Shown here: one piece after another, positions 7,169 through 19,615 of the stretch | Layout of the letters: each line of letters opens with the position of its first letter | Numbering within the stretch: position 1 is the first letter of the stretch | From: Martelella sp. NC20 | GTDB taxonomy: Bacteria > Pseudomonadota > Alphaproteobacteria > Rhizobiales > Rhizobiaceae | DNA length: 64,000 bases | Direction of reading: 5' to 3' | NCBI RefSeq assembly: GCF_013459645.1 | Contig: NZ_CP054863.1 | Location: 124,001 to 188,000 of the forward strand | Notes under the pieces: model-generated | The model's database searches: none | Seen by the model: only the letters and a program-made list of their open reading frames with translations | Told to the model about the DNA's origin: nothing | Program-made: the position numbers and the translations under genes

Positions 7169-8455
7169 TCACAGGTCGGTGCGCAGCAGCCAGCGGCGGA
7201 TCGGTTCGATAGAATAGGCCAGACGCCACGTATTGCGATGACCGGCGGCACCTTCGGTGCTTGCGCCTTCGGGGATCACCGTCCCCGCCGCAAAACTCAC
7301 ATAGTTGATCCGCGCGCCCTCGGCGACAAGATCGTCGAAGGCGAACTGATACTGGTCCTCGTTCCACGTCCCGTCCCAGATGGCCCGTGCGACCGTCGCG
7401 CCGGCAGCTTCGAGTGCCTCCGTATCGGCGTTCTGGCCGGGAAAGGCGCCAGAGTCGTCCTGCGAGGTGACGATGAACAGCCGGTTGCCCGCCATCGGCG
7501 CCACCAGTTCCGGCCCCCATTGGCAGGCCACGAGAAAGCTGGCGGCGAAGAAATCGGGATATTTGATGTTCATCGCCATAGATAGCATTCCGCCGCCGGA
7601 CTGTCCGGTCGTATAGAGCCGATCCGGATCAATCGAATATTCTTCCGTCAACGCCTTGATCAGATTGATCGTCGTATCCAGCATCGAGGATGTGTTGTTA
7701 TCGTCATCCGCAACGATTTCAGCGAACTGCGGTGCCAGGACAAAGGCTGGCCGGGCGGACTGATCGCCGGGAGAAGCCCAGGAGATCGCTCCCAGTCCCT
7801 GTTTGAGCGTCATCAACGGGTCCTCGCTGGTCGCCCCGGCGTCGTGCATGAAATTGACGAGTGGGTAAGACTTGGCAGGATCATAGTCGCTGGGAATAAA
7901 CAGGTTGTAAGGCAGGGTGTCGCCGGTTTCGGGGTCGTTCCATACGCGTTGCTCGAAGCGGTCGACGACGAGGTTGCTGACCGCCGTCGTGTCGATATTG
8001 CCCGCGGGCGTCACAACGGTGGCGCTTGGTTCCGCCCAGGTGACGCCGCTGACATTAGGATCGCCTGCGGCCCAATGCGGCTTTCCCTCCGACATGTCGG
8101 GCTTGGCAGCGACCGGCTCCTCGACCTTGAGGCTTGCTGCGGCATCCTCGGGCGACAGAGCGACGATCACATATTCGCCGCTGGCAGCGCGCGCATCCGG
8201 GTCGGGCGCCGTGGCCGGATAAACCGCTGTGACGGTCCGACCTTCGACGGAAAAATCGGCAGCAGAAAGCGCTTCCGCACTGATTTCATCGGAAAGGTGT
8301 ACTGCGATGGCGACAAAACGCAATCCATCTCCGAAGACCTGCGTCACCGCCGTCGCGCGCCCCGGGACGGCGCCCGCGGCGAAAGCGGGAAGCGTGAGGT
8401 TGGCGAATACGCCACATGCGCCAAGGCCAATGAGAAAACTCCGACGGGACGGCAT
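7169..8455 (-). CDS. Tat-exported alpha/beta hydrolase (esterase/PHB-depolymerase-like)
   Basis: 428 residues from the ATG at 8455, preceded by AGGAG. The N-terminus MPSRRSFLIGLGACGVF is a twin-arginine signal. An immunoglobulin-like segment (about residues 30-150) precedes an alpha/beta-hydrolase domain: LPYNLFIPSDYDPAKSYPLVNFMHDAG, then DPDRLYTTGQSGGGMLSMAM, whose GQSGG holds the likely nucleophile serine, and a late GHRNTW histidine. Similar proteins are secreted peptidases or esterases annotated as prolyl-oligopeptidase-like; the substrate is unknown. First gene of the three-gene unit divergent from TetR. Confidence 0.78.
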   Translation of the reverse strand: MPSRRSFLIGLGACGVFANLTLPAFAAGAVPGRATAVTQVFGDGLRFVAIAVHLSDEISAEALSAADFSVEGRTVTAVYPATAPDPDARAASGEYVIVALSPEDAAASLKVEEPVAAKPDMSEGKPHWAAGDPNVSGVTWAEPSATVVTPAGNIDTTAVSNLVVDRFEQRVWNDPETGDTLPYNLFIPSDYDPAKSYPLVNFMHDAGATSEDPLMTLKQGLGAISWASPGDQSARPAFVLAPQFAEIVADDDNNTSSMLDTTINLIKALTEEYSIDPDRLYTTGQSGGGMLSMAMNIKYPDFFAASFLVACQWGPELVAPMAGNRLFIVTSQDDSGAFPGQNADTEALEAAGATVARAIWDGTWNEDQYQFAFDDLVAEGARINYVSFAAGTVIPEGASTEGAAGHRNTWRLAYSIEPIRRWLLRTDL

Positions 8456-8507
8456 AGCGGCTCCTATATTGTGGACTGACAGGCCTATCGCTTGCCAATT
8501 CATTTTT

Positions 8508-8524
8508 GAAACTATATTGGTTCC
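8508..8524. promoter_or_regulatory. Candidate TetR operator
   Basis: GAAAC-N7-GTTCC, an imperfect 17-bp dyad (GAAACTATATTGGTTCC), 23 bases before the tetR start and in the shared space with the divergent hydrolase gene. Its position suits a repressor acting on both directions; the dyad is not perfect. Confidence 0.4.
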
Positions 8525-8546
8525 ATAAATAGGAAAAACTACCGCC

Positions 8547-9197
8547 ATGTCAACAGCAGATGACGCCAATCGCAAGATGCCCCGGCGCGGTCGCCCGAAA
8601 TCCGTTCCTGACGAAGAGCGCCGCGCCCACATTCTCGAGGCCGCGATGACAGCCTTCATAGACAAGGGCTTTGCCCATGTGACCATGGCGGACATTGCCC
8701 GTCAGGCAGGCATGTCGAAGCGCGACCTTTACAAGCTGTTCGCGGACAAGAGAGAACTTTTTGCCGACAGCATCGCCTTCCGCCGCCACCTGATCATCGA
8801 CCTGCCCCGCCCCGCGGAAGAAGGATTGCCGTTGAGAGAGACGTTACGCCGCGTTTTCCGTCTTGACCTCGATGACCGCTCAGCGGCGGAGCGCGATGCT
8901 CTCATGACCCTGATCAATCGCGAAAGCCTGATCTTTCCCGAACTCAACGCACTGCTCTACGACAGCGGCATTCTGCGTTCGCGGGAACTGGTCATGGCGT
9001 GGCTTGAAAGCGAAATGGCAGCCGGACGAATCCGCCGCGCCGACACCCGCCGGCTGGCCGGAATGATGATGGATATTGTCTTTGGGGTGCTGCAACCCCG
9101 ACGCCGGCATCAGGGGCACATCGACCGCGCGGCACAGGGCGAGGAAGTTCTGGCGCGCCTCGATATTCTGCTTGCAGGGCTTGCTGCCGTCGCGTGA
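8547..9197 (+). CDS. TetR/AcrR family repressor of the efflux island
   Basis: 216 residues. The TetR helix-turn-helix occupies about residues 25-72: RRAHILEAAMTAFIDKGFAHVTMADIARQAGMSKRDLYKLFADKRELF. The rest is the helical ligand-binding domain, resembling the AcrR/NalC-like group. It is divergent from the hydrolase-MFS unit and is followed on the same strand, 166 bases on, by the RND adaptor and pump genes. Regulation of both sides by one repressor is an inference from arrangement. Confidence 0.9.
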   Translation: MSTADDANRKMPRRGRPKSVPDEERRAHILEAAMTAFIDKGFAHVTMADIARQAGMSKRDLYKLFADKRELFADSIAFRRHLIIDLPRPAEEGLPLRETLRRVFRLDLDDRSAAERDALMTLINRESLIFPELNALLYDSGILRSRELVMAWLESEMAAGRIRRADTRRLAGMMMDIVFGVLQPRRRHQGHIDRAAQGEEVLARLDILLAGLAAVA

Positions 9198-9363
9198 CAC
9201 GCCTCTTCCGAAAGAACCTGCAACAACGCAGCGTCAATCATTACAAAAAGGAAATTTGTCTTCGTCGTTCTTTTTGGTACCTATCATTACCATAATTATC
9301 GCCGCCGGAACCCGATTCCCCGAATTATCCGCCGGAAAGCCCTGCCAATACGATGGAGACCTC

Positions 9364-10559
9364 ATGCAGATGAGAAAGCCGATCGGCTTCACAATTCTCG
9401 CCTTTGTTTGCGGGCTGAGCGCCTGCAGTTCCGATGAAGACAGGCAGGCCAAACCCGCTCAGGCCACTCCGACGGAGGTCGGCTATGTGACGCTGGAGGC
9501 ACAGTCCGTGCCGTTGACGGTCGATCTTCACGGCCGGGTCATTGCCTCGGCGATAGCGGAGGTCCGTCCCCAGGTCGACGGGCTCGTTCGCGACGTCCTT
9601 TTTGCCGAGGGCAGGAATGTCGAGCAAGGCGACGCGCTCTACAAGATCGACGACAGGAAGTTCCAGGCCGCCTATGCATCAGCTGAAGCCGCACTTAAAA
9701 AGGCGCAGGCCACGACCAACAGCGCGCAATCGACTTATGATCGCAATGAGCGTCTTGCAAAAACGGAAGCCGTCAGCACCCAGACTGTTGACGACGCCGA
9801 AGCCGCACTGTTGCAAGCCAAGGCCGATGAGGCCGCGGCCGAGGCGGATCTCGAAACAGCGAAAATTGATCTCGACAATACCACCGTTCAGGCCCCGATC
9901 GGCGGCGTGATCGGCGTTTCGGAAGTCACGGTTGGCGCGCTCGTTACCGCAGAACAGACAGATGCGCTGACGACAATCCGCAAGGTTGACCGCGTCTATG
10001 TCGATCTTGCCGACAGCAGCACGAACTTCCTGCGCATTCGCGACAAGGTCCAGTCTGGCGAACTCGAACACCGCACAGACGGCCCGCCGCCGATCACGCT
10101 GACACTTGAGGACGGCAATACCTATAGCAGCAGCGGCGAAATATCCTTCGCCGACATGGTGGTATCGCAAACGACCGGCACCTTTACCCTCAGGGTCAGT
10201 TTCGCCAATCCCGACGGCGTCCTCATTCCGGGCATGTTCGTTACCGCCACAGTCGAACTCGGCATTATCCCCAATGCCTTTCTTGTGCCGCAACGAGCGG
10301 TCTCCCGCGACGACAGCGGCAAGGCCACGGTTTATGTCATCTCCGGCGACGGCAAGGCAGAGCGTAAAACTGTGACCACCAGCGGGTCGCTGAACAACGA
10401 TTGGATCGTCGTCGACGGCGTTTCCGAGGGTGACCGGCTGATCGTCGACGGCTTCCAGAAATTCTCCGATGGCGCCGAGGTTTCCGGCGTTGCCGTGACG
10501 ATCGATGCGGACGGGGTCGTCGAACAGAGCATCGCCAATGACGCCGGGGAGGAAACCCC

Positions 10560-10563
<4 letters not shown>
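9364..10563 (+). CDS. RND efflux periplasmic adaptor (MexA/AcrA-like lipoprotein)
   Basis: 399 residues from ATG 9364 with GGAG upstream. A lipoprotein signal ends LSAC (lipobox), placing it in the periplasm anchored to the inner membrane. The biotinyl-lipoyl motif LHGRVIASAIAEVRPQVDG, alpha-hairpin (about residues 95-170), lipoyl half QAPIGGVIGVSEVTVG, beta-barrel with DLADSS and membrane-proximal VPQRAV segment all lie in the usual order. Its stop overlaps the pump start (GTGA), showing translational coupling. No outer-membrane channel gene is nearby, so a TolC-type partner must be elsewhere. Confidence 0.93.
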
Positions 10564-13676
<3,113 letters not shown>

Positions 13677-14135
13677 CGAAAAGCCGACTGTCCAGTTCTT
13701 TAACCTATCCGGGAGGCAGAGCGATCCACCTATGACGAGGTAATTCCATCTGTTCAGTAAGCGACAAGCTGAGGCCATTTAGGCGTGGTAATTTCACGGC
13801 ATGACCGCGTCGATTAGCCAGCCGTTTACGATGCGCTCGAGAGTGAGATCGGCGGTGCAAAAGTCGGCCACGGAAGCGGCGGAATAATTCGGCCGCGGGC
13901 GGAGTAAATCCGCCGGTCCAATAAAGGGGCGCAACGTGCTAACCCGCAGACACTCAAATTGAACGAGGGACGCACAGGGTGCAGGTCACCACGTCCAGTT
14001 CCCCGCGCTCCTTTGCAGTGGGACGAGACGCTGGATCGAACACGATCTCTTTGAGCAATTTGAGCGCGACCACACGATCAGCGATAAGGTTGGACGCGGC
14101 TATAATGTTCGCAAGCTCGGTCTTGTCAGTGCGGC
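13677..14135. other. Gene-free stretch after the RND pump
   Basis: 459 bases with only stop-bounded coding-like scraps, for example PAVYDALESEIGGAKVG near 13826-13910 on the plus strand and a start-less frame on the minus strand at 13960-14120 (LIADRVVALKLLKEIVFDP). A small hairpin GGCGGA-N5-TCCGCC lies near 13900. I recognise no family; it marks the edge of the mosaic region. Confidence 0.4.
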
Positions 14136-14666
14136 ATGAGCTACCAGTTTATACATATACAGACATACGGTGACAGCGTTCGAAGCGTGGGGCAGAACGA
14201 AAACCACGTAAACAGTGCACAGCAGGTGTTCGGCGAGGCGATGCGTCTGCCGGAATACTCGCGGCACGTCGACAAACCGCTTCCAGCACATTTCGTGGGT
14301 GGCACACACACAGTGGAGGAGCTCGATCGGAGACGGAGCGAACTACTACTGTCAATCCGCGAAGAGGTTGCGTCCAAGTCAGGGAGAACATATGAGCGCC
14401 GCCTGAGGAAGGACGCTCAAACTCTCTATACGGAAATTCACTCTCACCCCATGAAGTGCTCGGTGCTCCAGGAAAACTACGCGCAAAATCGGCATGTAAT
14501 TAACCAATGGCTTGCATTATTGCTCAGGGACTTCGAAAACCGTATGCCGTCTGGCATCGAGTGGAGCGCGGTCCTGCACCGTGACGAAGAGTATGTCCAC
14601 GCACATATCTTGGCCATCAATGCAGACGACCCGAAGCTCAATGCGGCCAGCCTGCATTCGACGTGA
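14136..14666 (+). pseudogene. MobA/MobV-like relaxase fragment, 3' truncated
   Basis: 176 residues starting MSYQFIHIQTYGDSVR, like plasmid mobilisation proteins. About residue 148 it has AVLHRDEEYVHAHILAINADD, the HxDE...HxH metal-binding motif III of MobA/Pre relaxases that nick the transfer origin. Soon after (DPKLNA) the frame changes to unrelated residues and stops, where a HipA-family tail begins in another frame. A full relaxase would be longer, so this gene is cut by recombination and probably inactive. It is a clear trace of a mobilisable plasmid or integrative element. Confidence 0.6.
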
Positions 14667-14917
14667 ACTACTCCTACAATCCGAGCGGCGACTGGACCGG
14701 TCAACATCAAATGAGCCTGAACGGCAAACGCGACGGCTTCGCTATGGACGACCTGCTGGCCTTCGCGGAAACCGCATCGATCAAGCCAGCCAAAGCAAAG
14801 ACACTCATTTCCAATTTCAGCGAGGTTGTTGCGAACTGGCCGCAATATGCGCTGGACGCAGGGGTTGATGACGAGACAACACGAAGGATTGGAAACGCCC
14901 ACCGAAAAATGCCGTGA
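14645..14917 (+). pseudogene. HipA-family kinase C-terminal fragment
   Basis: The reading frame gives PAFDVNYSYNPSGDWTGQ, then HQMSLNGKRDGFAMDDLLAFA and ends VNWPQYALDAGVDDETT. This closely follows the C-terminal lobe of HipA serine kinases, where SPAYDV is followed by the NGKRD segment and a closing helix bundle. The N-terminal HipA_N region and the catalytic loop are missing, replaced by the relaxase fragment. No hipB antitoxin is visible nearby. It is the end of a toxin gene, not a working toxin. Confidence 0.72.
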
Positions 14918-15212
14918 CCGTTCAGGAGTGTCATGGGTCGAGTGTCACTTCAACCAACGTCATCGATGCGATGAACCCTATTTCACAGTTAGCTCCGCTC
15001 TCGGGTGTCCGTCTTTTCAACGTGGACGGCCTGTGCGACATAAATTCAAGAGGAATTGGCTCGGCAACAAGAGAGTCTTTTTCTTCTTTTTATCGTTTTC
15101 ACAACTGGCTTTGATTGCATGGCCTACAGATATATCTTTCATAAGACTGAGGAGTACCAGAGACAACGAAAGAGCACTTCCGGTCTAGACGTTCGTTAGC
15201 GGACATAGTCTT
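14918..15212. other. Intergenic stretch without a recognisable gene
   Basis: Nearly 300 AT-richer bases before the methylase. No stable hairpin, repeat or convincing frame was seen. Confidence 0.35.
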
Positions 15213-16847
15213 ATGGTGCAAAACAAGAGAATTCTGAGCGGGTTGGCTGGCTTCATCCGGCGAGTAGAATGGGGCAACGTGGAGACAAGGGAGAGCAAGA
15301 CAACGTTGCTCGCGCGTGCTCGCGTCACCGCGAAAGAACTGGCCATTTCCGCCACCTTGCCACTGGCCCGGGCCGACGCGTGCCTCGACTTGCTCGATGA
15401 GCTCGGGGCGGACAGTCGGATCGAGGGCCTCCGTCGCGCGCTGCACGCGTTGCCGGTCGAGGAGCGACACTACTGGATAGGAAGCCTCTACACCCTCATG
15501 CTGCCGAGCAAGGTGCGACGGTCGCAGGCAACGTACTTCACGCCGCCGGCAGTTGCAGATGCCGTTGTAGACCTCGCCATTGAAGCCGGTTTCAATCTGT
15601 CAAACGACGACGTACTTGACCCAGCCGCCGGCGGGGCCGCTTTCCTTTCTACGATAGCAGGCCGAATGGCATCTGCGGGTCTCGTCGCCAAGGACGTCGC
15701 CTATCGTCTGAACGGCATTGAGATCGACGCGGGCCTAGCTACGCTGTCTCGCAGGCTGATAGCGAATCGGCTCGGGGCGCCCCTACCCCGTGACATCATC
15801 GTCGTTGGAGATGCGCTCAAGGCGGAGATCCCGGCAGCTTACGGCCTCGTGATCGCCAATCCGCCTTATGGGCGAATGTCGATCGAGGACGTGCGCGGAA
15901 GAGCCTGGCGGCATGTAGCCCACAGCGGACACATCAACAAGTATGCCCTCTTCGCCGAACTTTGCATTCGGCATGCGAAGCCTGGCGGTGTCGTTGCGCT
16001 CGTCATTCCCTCGAGCTTCCGGGCCGGTCCACTATACGATCGCATGCGAAGCTTTATCCGGTCGCGCGGCGAAGTCCTCACGATCGGTTCAATCGCCGGT
16101 CGGGATGGGGTTTTCCTGGACGTTGCCCAGGACATTAGTGTGCTGGTCGTCCGCAAGGGAAAGCCGCATCGTTCGGATGCCAAGGTGCGCTTTCCGATCA
16201 TCGGCGTGGCGCGCCCCCCGGCGCCGATCGTCGAGCAGGTATTGCCGCCAAAACCGGGGAACGCCTGGCCTCTTCCGGCAATCGATCCTGAGACGGTTGG
16301 CGGTGCGACTCTTGCAGACTACGGCGTTACTGCAAGGGCAGGATATTTTGTCTGGAACCGCGAGCGCACCCGGCTCGTGCCAAAGCTAGGTCTCCGGCAG
16401 GGTTATCCGTTGATCTGGGCTAAGAACGTGCGGTCGGGAGAATTCTGCCGTCCGTCCGGCAAGAAGGGCACGAAGATCGATTTCGTAACGTTCGCCGAAG
16501 ACAGCCCAGCTGTGATCCGCTCATCAGCGGCTGTCATGCAGCGCACCACGAACGACAAGCAGCCGCGACGGCTCATCGCGGCGATGGTCGATCCCGACGT
16601 CGTGGCCCGCTGGGGCGGTTTCGTCACCGAGAATCACACAATCGTTCTCACTTCCGAGGATCCCGATTGCCTCACCCTTGCCGTGTCTCTGCTCAACACG
16701 ATTGCGGTTGATCAGCGATACCGACGGGTGTCTGGAACGGCCGCCGTTTCGGTCACGCTGCTGCGCCAGCTCGACCTACCCTTCAACAACCGCAATCCTC
16801 GCAGACAGGGCACCTTCTCCCAACTGCCACACCAAATGCCGCGTTAG
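15213..16847 (+). CDS. Orphan N6-adenine DNA methyltransferase (gamma class)
   Basis: 544 residues. SAM-binding motif I DDVLDPAAGGAAFLSTI near residue 135 and catalytic motif IV IANPPYGRMS near residue 214 (NPPY) identify an amino-methyltransferase of the N6-adenine type. ATYFTPPAVADAVVDLA before motif I resembles HsdM and Eco57I-like enzymes ('YYTP' motif). The C-terminal 200 residues probably form the DNA-recognition domain. No endonuclease, specificity subunit or helicase lies on either side, so it is either a solitary methylase or the survivor of a lost restriction system. No good ribosome site precedes the ATG; the true start could be slightly downstream. Confidence 0.82.
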   Translation: MVQNKRILSGLAGFIRRVEWGNVETRESKTTLLARARVTAKELAISATLPLARADACLDLLDELGADSRIEGLRRALHALPVEERHYWIGSLYTLMLPSKVRRSQATYFTPPAVADAVVDLAIEAGFNLSNDDVLDPAAGGAAFLSTIAGRMASAGLVAKDVAYRLNGIEIDAGLATLSRRLIANRLGAPLPRDIIVVGDALKAEIPAAYGLVIANPPYGRMSIEDVRGRAWRHVAHSGHINKYALFAELCIRHAKPGGVVALVIPSSFRAGPLYDRMRSFIRSRGEVLTIGSIAGRDGVFLDVAQDISVLVVRKGKPHRSDAKVRFPIIGVARPPAPIVEQVLPPKPGNAWPLPAIDPETVGGATLADYGVTARAGYFVWNRERTRLVPKLGLRQGYPLIWAKNVRSGEFCRPSGKKGTKIDFVTFAEDSPAVIRSSAAVMQRTTNDKQPRRLIAAMVDPDVVARWGGFVTENHTIVLTSEDPDCLTLAVSLLNTIAVDQRYRRVSGTAAVSVTLLRQLDLPFNNRNPRRQGTFSQLPHQMPR

Positions 16848-17202
16848 CGGCTTCGTTCAATCCCAAAATCGACTCTGCGTTCATAGAAAGTGCTCTAGGT
16901 ATCGACTGCAGCTGCGTCCTAAAGCGCAGCCGACTGCAAGCGCGGCACCGGGGAAGGAGGTGTGACAAGCCGACGACCCCATGGGCAGGCAAAAGATCGA
17001 AACGATCCGGATCGGGAAAAACCAGATAGCAATTGCAAGCACTCGAGCTCTACACACAGATGTGGACCCGCTTCGCTGATCACCATCCCGGCCAGTGGCT
17101 TCTGTGAAATGCAGCAATTACAGGCCTGACAGCAGACCGTACTCGATGACCAAGCCCAGAAGTCAGAGGCCCTTGGACAATGGGCGGCAACGACAGAAGT
17201 TG
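16848..17202. other. Intergenic stretch without a recognisable gene
   Basis: 355 bases between the methylase and the convergent VOC gene. It includes an isolated GGAAGGAGGTG at about 16951-16961 that has no useful open frame behind it. Nothing else supported. Confidence 0.35.
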
Positions 17203-17601
17203 CTATGTTTCCGCGTCACGACGTCCATTGGCTTCACCAACATCAATCCGGTTTCCATCGCGATCGGCGAAAACGAATGCCCTGAGCCCGTAATCCTTGT
17301 CCTGAATTCGTTTGATGATCCTTAGATCGTGTTTTTGACAAAGCTTGTAAGCGGCGTCGGCATCGGACACGAGAAGGTGGGCAACATTAAAGTGCGCAGC
17401 TACGTGACCCTTCTGAAGTGTCAAATGCAGTTCCGCATCGTCTTTTTTGAGAATCATGAACCCGACCGGGTCGCCATTCGCGAAGATTTTTTCAAAGCCA
17501 AACAACGCGTTATAGAGGCGATAGGAGGTCTCGATGTCGTTAACTCCCAGAGTGGGAGCAATGCGGCCCAGTCGAATACGTGCGGAGTTTTCTGTGATCA
17601 T
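17203..17601 (-). CDS. VOC superfamily (glyoxalase/bleomycin-resistance-like) protein
   Basis: 132 residues with AAAGGG before the ATG at 17601. Beta-alpha-beta-beta-beta modules: IRLGRIAPTLGVNDIETSYRLYNALFGF, AELHLTLQKGHVAAHFN, VAHLLVSDADAAYKLC and FVFADRDGNRIDVGEAN. The His in LHLTL and the late glutamate in DVGEA fit metal ligands, but the family spans dioxygenases, isomerases and drug-binding proteins. No neighbour hints at a role; it is isolated among mobile-element remains. Confidence 0.72.
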   Translation of the reverse strand: MITENSARIRLGRIAPTLGVNDIETSYRLYNALFGFEKIFANGDPVGFMILKKDDAELHLTLQKGHVAAHFNVAHLLVSDADAAYKLCQKHDLRIIKRIQDKDYGLRAFVFADRDGNRIDVGEANGRRDAET

Positions 17602-17792
17602 GGCAATACCCTTTCAGAATTTACAGCGATGTGATCGGGCCGGTCGATGCCGGTGGGCCGGTACATGTATCGCGAAATAGGGCAGTGCCTGACACTTTGG
17701 TTACAACACTAGGAAGACTAGATCAATACGCTTCCATTTGGCTGTCGGCTGGTTCAGACGTGAACATCTGGTTTGTCTAGCAACTGTATCTG

Positions 17793-17870
17793 TCAGGTGG
17801 CCGGCGCGGCCCATTTCCGACGGCTTTTGCATAGCGCGTTTGCGATGGTGACGAGCTTTCTGGCCACGGC
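17793..17870 (-). pseudogene. IS110-family transposase C-terminal fragment
   Basis: Minus-strand frame reads VARKLVTIANALCKSRRKWAAPAT then stop. RKL-(V/I)-ANAL-x-(R/K)-x-x-xW is the standard C-terminal end of IS110/IS1111 transposases. Only about 25 residues remain. It may or may not belong to the same ancestral copy as the N-terminal fragment at 4571. Confidence 0.55.
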
Positions 17871-17954
17871 GGGGGAACGTCAAGTTGTTGCCCGGCCAGC
17901 TGACTGAACGACTTCCGGCTGATGCCGGTAGGATCGGCGATATGCTGTTCCAGG

Positions 17955-18406
17955 TACTGAAGTCGATGTTTTCCGTGGTGTCGTCGTCAGCCGCGGGGCC
18001 ATTCGTCTCTGGGTGAACCGGTTCGGCCCCAGTTCGCGGCTTGCATCCGGCGCGATCGAACCCAGCCGGTCGACAAGTGGCATATGGATGAGGTCATCGT
18101 CCGTGAGACCGCATGTCGTTTTTAGCGGTCCGGCCCTGCCGGATCAGTCTGTATGCTGATCGCAGGGCGGCGGATGCCGTCCGTTTACGATGGAGGAAGA
18201 CATGGGGAAGGCCCATGGAACGATCAACGGCGTACAACACTGGCAGTGGCGGGCCATCGATGCCAACGGCGACGTTTTTGATGTTCTCATTCAGCCCCGC
18301 CGCAACGCCAAAGCCGTAAAGTGTTTCTTCGCTCGCTTGGTTGCCGCGTATGACGATCTGCTTGTCGTGATCACCGACAAACTCCGCAGTTATACAAAGC
18401 CGATCC
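17955..18406 (+). pseudogene. IS6-family transposase remnant (frameshifted)
   Basis: Pieces of an IS6-type DDE transposase occur in more than one frame: VSRGAIRLWVNRFGP, then KWHMDEVIV (first catalytic Asp), then INGVQHWQWRAIDANGDVFDVL and FARLVAAYDDLLVVITDKLRSY (second Asp). The frame breaks near 18035 and again near 18110. It ends where a second IS6-type terminal repeat begins at 18407, so another IS6 copy inserted into it. Confidence 0.75.
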
Positions 18407-18760
18407 GGCTCTGTTGCATATTCATATGTGGGTTGGCATGTTTGGGTTGGTTTTCAGTGCTAGGATCAAGCTATGAACGATTTCAAAGGGAGGCATTTTT
18501 CTGGTGAAGTCGTGCTTTGGGCTGTTCGCTGGTACTGCCGGTATGGCCTCAGCTATCGTGATCTGGAAACCATGATGGCGGAGCGCGGTGTGCGTGTCGA
18601 TCATTCGACCATTTACCGCTGGGTACAATGCTACGCCCCCGAAATGGAGCGGTGGATGCGTTGGCAGTGGCGGCGGCCGATGTCGGATAGCTGGCGCGTT
18701 GACGAAACCTACATCAAGTTGCGCGGCAAGTGGACGTATCTGTACCGGGCGGTCGATAAA
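18407..18760 (+). mobile_element. IS6-family element, left part only
   Basis: Starts with GGCTCTGTTGCA, the IS6-family terminal repeat. A transposase starting at 18473 has MNDFKGRHFSGEVVLWAVRW, CRYGLSYRDLETMMAERGV, VDHSTIYRWVQ and WRVDETYIKLRGKWTYLYRAVDK, including the first catalytic Asp in VDETY. It is cut after YRAVDK at about 18757, where the 3' flank of the TSUP gene begins. The second Asp, the Glu and the right end are missing, so the copy is not autonomous. Confidence 0.85.
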
Positions 18761-18777
18761 TTAGGCCCCTCCTTCGT

Positions 18778-19536
18778 TCAACCAAAAGTTCTTGCGAAAT
18801 AGACCACCGACAGCAAAACACCGAAGCCTATGACGCAGCCGCGCAGAACCTTCTGGTTCACCCTTTTTGCAAAACGGCCGCCAAAGTATCCGCCGACTGT
18901 ACTGCCCAGCATCATTGTTAACGCTTCCGGCCATGCGACCAGACCGCCGATCCCGAAGACAAGAATGCTCAGGATCGTGAAGCTGGTTGCAAGCAGGTTC
19001 TTGATGCTGTTGGCGACATGAAAGTCGGTGAAGCCCATGATCTGAGCGATGGCCAGAAGAATGATGCCAAGCCCGGCCCCGAAGTAGCCGCCATAGACCG
19101 ACACTGTGAACAGCGCGGCATAGATCATACCGCGTCCCCGGGCATCGCCGGAGATCGACAGCAGCCGCTTCCGCAAGGTCTCGCCAAAGGCGAAAAGAGC
19201 CGTCGCGAGCATGATCAGGAACGGGATCAGGGTCACGAAGAAGTCCGGGTCGGAGACCAGAAGTAGCAGCGAGCCAGTGATTGCACCTAGGCCGGAGACG
19301 ACCAGCAGGGGCACGAGCCCGGCGCCGACACTGCGCAATTCGTCCCGGTAGGCCGGCAGCGCGGCCGCATTCGATGGCAGCAGTGCAAGGTAGTTGGTCG
19401 CGTTTGCCACAACCGGCGGCAGTCCGGCCGCCATCAGCGCCGGAAATGTGAACAGCGTCGCACCGCCTGCAACCGCGTTCCAGGCCCCGCCAAAAAGCCC
19501 GGCGCCAAGCATTAACACGATCTGTATTGGGTCCAT
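18778..19536 (-). CDS. TSUP (TauE/SafE) family sulfite/anion exporter
   Basis: 252 residues from the ATG at 19536, preceded by AAAGGAG; an upstream frame extension is rejected as it overlaps the divergent LysR gene. Around eight hydrophobic helices in two similar halves, with GGAWNAVAGGATLFTFPALMAAG in the first and YGGYFGAGLGIILLA in the second, the paired G-rich motifs of TSUP transporters. These export sulfite, sulfoacetate or related organosulfur anions, or take them up. Divergent from LysR 19616, which probably controls it. Its 3' end lies only 18 bases from the truncated IS6 copy. Confidence 0.87.
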   Translation of the reverse strand: MDPIQIVLMLGAGLFGGAWNAVAGGATLFTFPALMAAGLPPVVANATNYLALLPSNAAALPAYRDELRSVGAGLVPLLVVSGLGAITGSLLLLVSDPDFFVTLIPFLIMLATALFAFGETLRKRLLSISGDARGRGMIYAALFTVSVYGGYFGAGLGIILLAIAQIMGFTDFHVANSIKNLLATSFTILSILVFGIGGLVAWPEALTMMLGSTVGGYFGGRFAKRVNQKVLRGCVIGFGVLLSVVYFARTFG

Positions 19537-19615
19537 TCCCCGCTCCTTTCGCCAATCTGGCATCAGCTTATGGGTCCGATTGCATGATTGAAAATGAAGA
19601 GATACGATTAACCCC

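Noticed and set aside
14136..16847. Idea of a defence island formed by HipA and the methylase
   Set aside because: HipA is only a C-terminal fragment without HipB, and no nuclease, helicase or other defence gene is adjacent, so the combination is not a working system.
18761..19555. 264-codon minus-strand frame over the TSUP gene
   Set aside because: Second frame of the same DNA; the TSUP frame has a ribosome site and real membrane segments, this one is Cys/Arg-rich and meaningless.
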